A stretch of 11,939 nucleotides of DNA from Bdellovibrionales bacterium (GTDB lineage: Bacteria > Bdellovibrionota > UBA1018 > CAIPTA01), in assembly GCA_021730855.1 (NCBI GenBank), contig JAKFYM010000397.1, positions 1 to 11,939 of the forward strand. Direction: 5' to 3'. Position numbers and translations under genes: made by a program. Under the pieces are notes generated by a model. It was not told the DNA's origin, made no database searches, and was given only the letters and a program-made list of their open reading frames with translations. Below, piece by piece: positions 6,789 to 11,728 of this stretch. How positions within the stretch are numbered: the stretch's first letter is position 1; each line of letters starts with the position of its first letter.

Positions 6789-6849
6789 GAATACCGAATA
6801 CTGTATACAGTATACTGAATTCAGAACGGAATTCTGGTTCGGTATTCAG
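6789..6849. repeat. Heptamer-periodic palindromic repeat
   Basis: Five consecutive seven-base units AATACCG, AATACTG, TATACAG, TATACTG, AATTCAG run from 6790 to 6824. Related units AATTCTG (6830-6836) and TATTCAG (6843-6849) follow. The block contains perfect palindromes (ACTGTATACAGT at 6800-6811, CAGTATACTG at 6808-6817, two GAATTC). It is bounded by the inverted repeat GAATACCGAA / TTCGGTATTC (6789-6798 and 6838-6847). There is no gene. It could be a protein-binding array or an intergenic repeat family. The rest of 6850-6940 shows nothing I can assign. Confidence 0.6.
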
Positions 6850-6940
6850 GGGTTCTTCGGTTCTTCTCACTCAAAGGTGGGTCACGTCTAAAAAGTGTTT
6901 AGCCCGCCGAAATCACAATAGAAAAAATCGACACCTGCTG

Positions 6941-6953
6941 GCAGAATCGAACC
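6941..6953 (-). repeat. Inverted tRNA T-arm motif bordering the dioxygenase cassette
   Basis: GCAGAATCGAACC is the reverse complement of GGTTCGATTCTGC. It nearly matches the T-arm of tRNA-Phe (GCAGTTCGATTCTG) in the opposite direction. Related motifs end the repeat units at 7873, 9825 and 10908. Here it lies five bases before the ATG of the dioxygenase gene, so it marks the left boundary of that cassette. Confidence 0.6.
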
Positions 6954-6958
6954 ATCGA

Positions 6959-7690
6959 ATGAAACCAGCAAACGCATTTGCCGAAGAAGGCTTTTTTGTA
7001 TTCCATAAAATTTTTGATCCGGCAGCTTTTGCTCAGGTGCCTGACTCGCTGGAGCTTGTTCATCGTAATTTCTCCGAATTGAAGGCCATTCATCCAACTC
7101 TTCACAAACTAGGTGAATGGAGCATAAAAAGCCCTCATGTAGCCTCCAAGGCCATTCGAGATTTTTTATTTTCCACTCATCATCAGATGATTTGCGAAGA
7201 ACTGATCAGTGGGGACGTGGATCTTTATTGGAATGCCACCGCGGCTAAGCCCGCCACAAAGGGAAAATCATTTCCGTGGCACCAAGACAGTGGGTATGGA
7301 GAGGGACCGAAAAATTACATCACCTGTTGGGCCGCGTTTGATCATGTTGATGAAGGGAATGGTTGCCTTTGGACCGTTCCGGGCTCTCACAGAGGCGAAT
7401 TATTTCCTCACGAATTGAGAAAATCTACAGAGGATGATTACGCTGGCGTTTTTGTGAAAGAGATACACTTTGATGAAAAAAGAGCTGTACCGATCCGTTT
7501 AGAGCCGGGCGACATTGTGTGTATGGATTCTCGTCTCTTGCACTGTAGTTATAAGAATAATTCTTCGAGGAAGCGTAGAGGGCTGATTTCCGCTTTTATC
7601 CGATCCGGCGACTATCAGCTGGGCTTCGTTGAGGGCGTTCCCGAGGCACTGGAGCCGTTTGTGAGGAACGGAAGGATCTGCGGATTGTAG
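6959..7690 (+). CDS. Phytanoyl-CoA dioxygenase (PhyH) family non-haem Fe(II)/2-oxoglutarate oxygenase
   Basis: The 243-residue product has the double-stranded beta-helix oxygenase signature. WHQDSG (H108, D110) and RLLHCS (H195) form the 2-His-1-carboxylate iron site, and R206/R207 would bind 2-oxoglutarate. AAFDHVDEGNGCLWTVPGSHRGEL at 125-148 is the typical PhyH central block, and the N-terminus AFAEEGFFVFHKIFDP also fits the family. Such enzymes hydroxylate small molecules or lipids, and the substrate cannot be told. The ATG is only five bases from the inverted T-arm motif and has no ribosome binding site. The TAG stop touches the next repeat, so the gene fills its cassette from edge to edge. 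It is more AT-rich to the eye than the core genes. Confidence 0.88.
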   Translation: MKPANAFAEEGFFVFHKIFDPAAFAQVPDSLELVHRNFSELKAIHPTLHKLGEWSIKSPHVASKAIRDFLFSTHHQMICEELISGDVDLYWNATAAKPATKGKSFPWHQDSGYGEGPKNYITCWAAFDHVDEGNGCLWTVPGSHRGELFPHELRKSTEDDYAGVFVKEIHFDEKRAVPIRLEPGDIVCMDSRLLHCSYKNNSSRKRRGLISAFIRSGDYQLGFVEGVPEALEPFVRNGRICGL

Positions 7691-7873
7691 TCGATTTTCG
7701 TCCATTTCGGTGCGGTGCGTTTTCACCAAAATTATCGCCAACTAAGTATTAACGGCAGATCTCCAAAATCGCAGTTCGATACTCGTCTATCAGTGGGCAC
7801 CATCTTATTTCGCTTCAGCAACGCTCTGAAATCCCGAAAGAAAATCCGGTGGCGTTTAAGTGCTATCGAACCA
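7690..7873 (+). repeat. tRNA-derived cassette repeat, copy C
   Basis: This 184-base unit starts at the dioxygenase stop. The left block TCGATTTTCGTCCATTT (7691-7707) is identical to copy E. A tRNA-like core follows: CAGATCTCCAAAATCGC (7756-7772, anticodon-arm-like), CAGTTCGAT (T-arm) and TGGGCACCA ending at 7802. Downstream, AGCAACGCTCTGAAA (7817-7831) matches the tRNA-Phe anticodon arm (6525-6539) at 14 of 15 positions. AAAGAAAATCCGGT (7837-7850) is identical to copy E, and CTATCGAACCA (7863-7873) is identical to copy D. A further 50 bases (7874-7923) hold a direct repeat GGTTCA before the mercury operon's 3' end. Confidence 0.75.
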
Positions 7874-7923
7874 GCCCAGGGTGACACTAAAATTATGGTT
7901 CATCACGGTTCAAAAATTATTTA

Positions 7924-8193
7924 TTAAGCAAAGGTCGGTTCGGCAGACTTGATTCGCTCTGCGAGTGAGCGCCAATCAATCATCGAGCAGGCCGCAGCGC
8001 CACACTCGCCGCCAACAACTACTTTCCCGTTGAGCAATACTGTGGGAGACGAATACTTCATATATGGGCTTTCGTCTGGCAAACCATTCTGCCGAACCTC
8101 CGAGAAACTTTCGATACCAGAGTTGCGAATCTCTTGCCTTGCGCGCTCAATGTTTGGGCAACCTTCAAAGAAGACAAGTTCGACTTTAGGCAT
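7924..8193 (-). CDS. Small thioredoxin/glutaredoxin-fold protein of the mercury operon
   Basis: The 89-residue product starts with a beta-strand and active-site-like turn, VELVFFEGCPNIERAR, giving C12 at the position of the first thioredoxin cysteine (GCPN, no second Cys). SSPTVLLNGKVVVGG (48-62) has the cis-proline P50 and strand pattern of the fold. C64 and C69 add a second cysteine pair (GGECGAAACS). It is the last gene of the operon and overlaps merR by eight bases. By context it probably binds or hands over Hg(II), or reduces thiols blocked by mercury. This role is inferred, and no close named family is recognised with certainty. Confidence 0.75.
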   Translation of the reverse strand: MPKVELVFFEGCPNIERARQEIRNSGIESFSEVRQNGLPDESPYMKYSSPTVLLNGKVVVGGECGAAACSMIDWRSLAERIKSAEPTFA

Positions 8194-8599
8194 AGAAATT
8201 TTCCAAAACGGGGCACTTGTCTGAAGGCGCTTGCTGAGCGCAACAGTCTTTCACTGTTAGTAACGCCGATTTCAGTCGCTTGAGGTCCACGATCTTCTCC
8301 TCAATCTGCGCTAGTTTAAGGTCGGTTTTCTCCACTACTTTCGAGCAGCTGCCCTTACCAATGGACCGAATAGATAGCAGCTCGGTGATCTCCTGGAGGG
8401 AAAAGCCTAGTTCTTGGGCTCTTCGGATGAAGTGTAGGCGATGAATTGTATCCTGAGGGTAACGACGGATTGAACCGCCGATACGAGGGGGCTGTTGAAT
8501 AATGCCCTCTCGTTCGTAGTAGCGAATAGTCTCTACTCCTACGTTAGATAACTCCGCCACACGTCCGATAGTTAGTCTTTCATGCTCGAGGGATTTCAT
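8186..8599 (-). CDS. merR: MerR-family mercury-responsive regulator
   Basis: The 137-residue product has the MerR winged-helix start (LTIGRVAELSNVGVETIRYYEREGII, 9-34), RRYP, a FIRRAQELGFSLQEI block (58-71) and a long dimerisation helix. Cysteines C85, C120 and C129 have spacings of 35 and 9, the same as the Hg(II)-binding triad of Tn501/Tn21 MerR. KCPVLENF is also typical. It would repress, then activate by DNA distortion on Hg(II), the operon promoter at 9563-9594. Unlike in most Gram-negative mer operons it is not divergent. It lies second, overlapping the stop of the upstream merT-merB fusion by four bases and the next gene by eight, which implies autoregulation. Confidence 0.93.
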   Translation of the reverse strand: MKSLEHERLTIGRVAELSNVGVETIRYYEREGIIQQPPRIGGSIRRYPQDTIHRLHFIRRAQELGFSLQEITELLSIRSIGKGSCSKVVEKTDLKLAQIEEKIVDLKRLKSALLTVKDCCAQQAPSDKCPVLENFYA

Positions 8600-9534
8600 G
8601 ATTTTAATACGCCTCCAAACGATTGAATGCCGCGCTCTAGAGCATCCTTCAAAGAGTAGACCTTCAAATAAGTTTTCCCCGTGGCCTTAACGTAGCGAGA
8701 GAATTCTTCTTCTGACGCGAAAAACAGCATCTCGTCACAGCTATCGCTATAAGACACGACGGTATCGGGCGAGGACGTGGCTACGCGATTCCCGTCGATT
8801 TCCATCTCAATGGTTTTTTTATCCAGTGGTGATGTGATCTTCACGGTTGCAGGTTTGCCAAACATCGCTGACATCCCAAGCGCGTCTATGGCACACCGGG
8901 CGTGAACCATTTTTTCTCCTTGCAAGGTGACTTCTACACCGTGATCGAGGCTGGAAAAGGGCCAGAACCACTTGATGTCTTTGGTGCCTGGAAAAAAGAT
9001 TCCGTTGAATCCCATGCCTTCTAATTCTTTGAAGGCGTGAAGAACGGGTTCCGGCGAACTCATGCCAAGCCTTTGTTGAATTTCAGATATGGAAGGCGCG
9101 CGCCCAAGTTCAGGCCACAAAGGATACATTCCTTTCTGAAAGACAGTCTTAGATGGCGGGCTTAACTTTTGAAGGACTGCTTCGACTTGACTTGCAGTTT
9201 TGCAGTCATTTGCCTGGGTCATCTGCCAGCCAAGAAATGCTCCGCCGACTCCCAACGCGCATCCACAAATGGCCGCGCCAATTACGTTCTTCGTTCTAAT
9301 AAAAGCGCGGATCGCGTAGATACCGAAAGCGAGCGCGATCAATACCAATGGAATACGTAGATTGGGAAGAAAAGCTGCTACCCCTCCTAATCCTAGGCTT
9401 GTAAGTAATCCGAATAGTGGGGCGGCTGCAAAGCCACAGCCGGTAGCGCAGGCTCCGGCGAGGGCGGCCAGCCCCATGCTGCCTCCGACTCCCGCGCAGG
9501 CTATCTTTCCTTTTTTATCTATTTGCTGGTCCAT
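8596..9534 (-). CDS. merB: Fusion of MerT-like mercury transporter and organomercurial lyase MerB
   Basis: The 312-residue protein joins two mercury functions. Residues 10-105 have three likely membrane helices, with cysteines C13, C29, C33 and a C90/C92 pair. The pattern GACATGCGFAAAPLFGLL ... RIPLVLIALAFGIYAIRAFIR resembles MerT. Residues about 125-310 match alkylmercury lyase: a winged-helix part (SISEIQQRLGMSSPEPV), then RCAIDALG with C214 and D217 corresponding to MerB C96 and D99. SCDEMLFFAS follows, with C266 corresponding to C159. The enzyme breaks carbon-mercury bonds and releases Hg(II). ATG at 9534 follows AGGAGG by four bases. It is the first gene of the operon behind a MerR-type promoter. 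No mercuric reductase gene (merA) is in the window. Confidence 0.88.
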   Translation of the reverse strand: MDQQIDKKGKIACAGVGGSMGLAALAGACATGCGFAAAPLFGLLTSLGLGGVAAFLPNLRIPLVLIALAFGIYAIRAFIRTKNVIGAAICGCALGVGGAFLGWQMTQANDCKTASQVEAVLQKLSPPSKTVFQKGMYPLWPELGRAPSISEIQQRLGMSSPEPVLHAFKELEGMGFNGIFFPGTKDIKWFWPFSSLDHGVEVTLQGEKMVHARCAIDALGMSAMFGKPATVKITSPLDKKTIEMEIDGNRVATSSPDTVVSYSDSCDEMLFFASEEEFSRYVKATGKTYLKVYSLKDALERGIQSFGGVLKS

Positions 9535-9562
9535 ATGACCTCCTGGTTAATGTACTCCAAGA

Positions 9563-9594
9563 AGTCTAAACTCCGTAGTCGAGTACGGAGTCAA
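9563..9594 (-). promoter_or_regulatory. MerR-type promoter with dyad operator for the mercury operon
   Basis: ACTCCGTAGTCGAGTACGGAGT (9570-9591) is a near-perfect dyad of ACTCCGTA and TACGGAGT. It closely resembles the Tn21/Tn501 merO sequence (CTCCGTAC...GTACGG). On the - strand TTGACT (9594-9589) is a good -35. TAGACT (9568-9563) is a plausible -10, placed 20 bases away. This is the over-long spacing that MerR proteins correct by twisting DNA, and the operator fills the spacer. Transcription would begin about 20 bases before the ribosome binding site of the fusion gene. Confidence 0.85.
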
Positions 9595-9640
9595 AGGGGA
9601 AATTTCGGACCGAATGCCGCGCCGCCCCCTTGGGTGCGTC

Positions 9641-9825
9641 GGTTCGATTTTCGTAGATTACGGTGTGGCGCGCATTCGCCTGAAATGCCGTCAGCTCGAG
9701 TTTAAGCACAGATCTCCAGAATCGCGTTTCGACAATTAATCGATCAGTGGGCACCAATTATTCCGCTTTGGTAACTCTCTGAAATCGAAAATAAAATTTG
9801 TGAGCGAAAAAGTACTATCGAACCA
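9641..9825 (+). repeat. tRNA-derived cassette repeat, copy D
   Basis: This 185-base unit starts with GGTTCGATTTTCG and ends with the inverted motif ATCGAACC (9817-9824). Its core reads like a decayed tRNA gene from about 9687. It has TGCCGTC (acceptor-like), AGCTC...AAGCA (D-arm), loop CTCCAGA with short ATC/GAT pairing, TTCGA (T-loop) and CAGTGGGCACCA ending at 9756. TTTAAGCACA matches copy E exactly. CAGATCTCCAGAATCGC matches copy C at 16 of 17, and CTCTGAAATC (9777-9786) and CTATCGAACCA match copy C. It separates the mercury operon promoter from the 3' end of the broken epimerase gene, whose stop codon lies four bases away. Confidence 0.75.
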
Positions 9826-9828
9826 AGG

Positions 9829-10702
9829 CTATTGGCGATACTTCGCAAGCTCTGGCTGAGCAGCGACTTTTACTATGGTGTCGGCCTCTGATGGAACCTT
9901 CAGATCGGGGAATCGTTCAGAGATTTTCCCTACAACAGTAGTGAGATTCCAATCAACTTTTTCGCTTTCTACGATTTGAGCGGAATCGTATCCGAAAGCA
10001 AAAGCAAGTTTGCGAAGAAAAAGAATTTCTTCACTCGAATCCGACGTGCCCAGATGCCAAACGCCTTCGGCATCGTTTGCAGATACCAATGTCGCAATAA
10101 AATTTGTGAGGTCGCCAACAAATAGGCGGTTTTTTACTACCCCAAGCCGGACTGGCACTATTTCGCCTCTTTTTAACTTACCTAAAAATTCTTCTGTTCT
10201 CGCCTTTCTGTTTGGAGCCCAACCATGAGTAGCCGAGAATCGGAAGGCCAGAGGCCTATTACTTGCTAAATAGTTCATGCTCGCAGCGGGCTTTAAACTT
10301 TCCGTATTCAGATTGTGCCGCACCTATTTCTGATTCCTGGTGCGCTTTGGATAAATCGAAGTCTACGGCATTGCTCGAGGAGGCATAGATATATCGCCCC
10401 CTGGAGGCATTGGTTTGCGCGATAATCATTTGGTGAAATTGGAAATCTATTTCTTGCTCGCCACGACCTAGATTCACGACAGTGCCAGCTTGAATTTTTT
10501 CTAGCTGATTGGACGAGCGGGAAGAGATTTGGATGATCTGGTCTGCGGGTAAAGGAAAATTGGGACGACGTTCATTAAAAGCAGCAAATACTTTCCGGTG
10601 AAGGGCTTGCTTAATAAGTTGAGGAACGAGGTAGTGGCCCAGCCAGCTGGATGCACCAAGAACTAAGATGGAATCTGAATTTGCCACCAACCGAGTTTGC
10701 AA
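9829..10702 (-). pseudogene. Frameshifted extended-SDR (NAD-dependent epimerase / dTDP-4-dehydrorhamnose reductase-like) gene
   Basis: Two overlapping frames make up one protein. The 5' part (10702-10259) has the nucleotide-binding start ILVLGASSWLGHYLVPQL, with the middle Gly of GxxGxxG replaced by Ser. VVNLGRGE, YIYASSSNAVD and YGKFK (YxxxK catalytic motif) follow. It stops at TAA 10261-10259. The next part, in the +1 frame, continues with ASNRPLAFRFSATHGWAPN (Arg-Phe-Ser, the usual post-YxxxK strand), NRLFVGDLTNFIATLVS and GVWHLGTSD to TAG at 9829. Joined near 10262, the protein would be about 291 residues, normal for the family. One extra base explains the break. The start is TTG at 10702 or GTG five codons later, and no ribosome binding site is seen. 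Confidence 0.75.
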
Positions 10703-10734
10703 TAGAGCCGGGCGACTGTCTATTTGAGTGGTTT

Positions 10735-10908
10735 ACGATTCGATTTTCGTCCATTTTAGGTGCGGCGCGTATTGGCTGGAAATGCGTCCAGCTCAAATTT
10801 AAGCACACAGCTCCAAAAGTGCGCTTCGCCTCTGTCTCTGGGCACCATCTTACATCTCGCTAAAATTCCAAAAGAAAATCCGGTAGCCCTTAAGCAGAAT
10901 CGAACTGC
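10735..10908 (+). repeat. tRNA-derived cassette repeat, copy E
   Basis: This 174-base unit begins with ACGATTCGATTTTCG. Its tRNA-like core (about 10784-10847) shows CAGCTCA...TTTAAGCAC (D-arm), loop CTCCAAA with CAC/GTG pairing (anticodon arm), CTTCG and TCTGTCTCTGGGCACCA. That last stretch is identical over 17 bases to the tRNA-Phe 3' end. TGGGCACCATCTTA matches copy C, running past CCA. It ends with CAGAATCGAACTGC (10895-10908), the exact reverse complement of 14 bases of the tRNA-Phe T-arm. It lies between the start of the broken epimerase gene and the toxin-antitoxin pair. Confidence 0.78.
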
Positions 10909-10949
10909 AATGGCTAATAGTCACTAATCTTGTTTTTCCAAGGTTTTTC

Positions 10950-11180
10950 ATGGATAATAAAGGTATGGCGAAACAAACTACACTGTCCACCAATATTGAT
11001 TCAGAGCTTAAGGCCGCATTGGCCGCTTTTTGCAAAAAAAAGGGGCTCAAAATCCAGAGCGTCGTTGAAAACGCGATACGTGAACAATTGGAAGACGAAA
11101 TCGATCTCGCCAGCTATCAAGAGCGTAAAAACGAAGAAGAAATCTCCTTGGCAGCGGTCCTTAAAAAGCTACGAAAATGA
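10950..11180 (+). CDS. RelB/RHH-type antitoxin
   Basis: The 76-residue product starts with a ribbon-helix-helix pattern: strand TTLSTNIDSEL (10-20), helix KAALAAFCKKKG and helix IQSVVENAIREQLED. An acidic, then basic C-terminal part (ISLAAVLKKLRK) would bind the toxin. The ATG at 10950 follows AAGG by about six bases. A second in-frame Met at residue 6 is too close to any such site. It overlaps the toxin gene by four bases (ATGA). The family dimer normally binds its own promoter. The nine-base dyad TAGTCACTA (10918-10926), just upstream, is a candidate operator. Confidence 0.85.
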   Translation: MDNKGMAKQTTLSTNIDSELKAALAAFCKKKGLKIQSVVENAIREQLEDEIDLASYQERKNEEEISLAAVLKKLRK

Positions 11181-11449
11181 GCCAAAAACAGTACGAGGTC
11201 GTATTTAAAAAGAGTGCACTTAAAGAACTTCAGAGCCTGCCTCAACGAGTTCAGCAAAAAATACTAGATGCCGTTCAGCTTCTTTCTTTGAATCCCTATA
11301 CAGAGCTGCTCCAGATCAAGAAGATGAAGGGGGCCGAATCTCTTTACCGGGTTCGTATCCAGGACTATCGAGTCATTTACGTGATCGAGAATCATCTCAT
11401 CAAAATTACAATTATCAAGATTGGGCATCGTAAAGAGGTTTATGAGTAG
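11177..11449 (+). CDS. RelE/ParE superfamily toxin
   Basis: The 90-residue product follows the RelE pattern: YEVVFKKSALKELQSLPQRVQQKILDAV (6-33), then KKMKGAESLYRVRIQDYRVIYVIE (48-71) and the end IIKIGHRKEVYE. R58, R60, R65, H84, R85 and Y89 are at the positions that form the mRNA-cleavage surface in RelE/YoeB-like toxins. It is therefore more likely a ribosome-dependent mRNA interferase than a gyrase-directed ParE. It is translationally coupled to the antitoxin. In this layout it would select against loss of the neighbouring cassettes. Confidence 0.9.
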   Translation: MSQKQYEVVFKKSALKELQSLPQRVQQKILDAVQLLSLNPYTELLQIKKMKGAESLYRVRIQDYRVIYVIENHLIKITIIKIGHRKEVYE

Positions 11450-11548
11450 GTTTAGGCGGTTTTGGGTGACGGAAGGGTGATTGATGATGAGGTGCTTAGC
11501 TCGCGGATTGCGCCGGCATTGAATGAGCTTGCCGGTGGAGCGCGTAGC

Positions 11549-11728
11549 TAGAAGTGGTCTCATAAATAGGCCTACTGCAGCTGGCTGAAAGCCGCGACTC
11601 CTTCGTTGTCGGACCGAAAAGGTGCTCGACTAAAGCTCTGCTACGCCTCCGCGCCTTTTCGGCCCTCCGCCTCGGAGTCACGGCTTTCATCTCAGCTTCG
11701 CCACGCCCTATTTATGAGACCACTTCTA
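11549..11728. repeat. 180 bp foldback (nested inverted repeat) element
   Basis: The outer arms are a perfect 22 bp inverted repeat (11549-11570 with 11707-11728), starting TAGAAGTGGTC. An inner pair GAAAGCCGCGACTCC (11587-11601) matches GGAGTCACGGCTTTC (11674-11688) at 14 of 15. A third pair CCGAAAAGG (11614-11622) matches CCTTTTCGG (11654-11662) exactly. The loop is about 31 bases. The last three bases of the right arm are the stop codon of the VF530-like gene. No T-run and no target duplication are seen. It could be a miniature transposable element, a folded recombination site or a large two-way terminator. The segment 11450-11548 between the toxin and this element shows no convincing gene. 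Confidence 0.8.

Larger units (their letters stand above)
6579..11449. mobile_element. Putative cassette-like array anchored at tRNA-Phe
   Basis: Downstream of the intact tRNA-Phe, single genes or operons with unrelated cargo alternate with tRNA-derived repeats. Sequences ending in GGGCACCA, in tRNA orientation, end at 6578 (the tRNA), 6778, 7802, 9756 and 10847. The spacings are 200, 1024, 1954 and 1091 bases. Cargo is a dioxygenase, a mercury operon, a broken epimerase and a toxin-antitoxin pair, in both orientations. Genes abut the repeats within a few bases. No integrase or transposase lies in the window, and the right border is not resolved. Mobility is inference from layout. Confidence 0.45.

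Noticed and set aside
6546..6818. 90-codon frame running through the tRNA 3' end and terminator
   Set aside because: It reads through tRNA-Phe and its terminator, has no ribosome binding site and no protein-like composition.
7690..10908. CRISPR array suggested by spaced repeats
   Set aside because: Repeat units are 174-185 bp, degenerate and separated by 0.9-2 kb with genes. There are no short regular repeats and no cas genes.
6579..11449. Classical integron attC sites (GTTRRRY / RYYYAAC cores)
   Set aside because: No convincing core-site pair bounds the repeat units, and no integron integrase is in the window. The repeats are tRNA-derived instead.
11456..11551. Open stretch of 31 codons after the toxin gene, ending in TAG at the foldback arm
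   Set aside because: It has no clear start or ribosome binding site and no recognisable family. It may be a gene remnant but cannot be supported as a gene.
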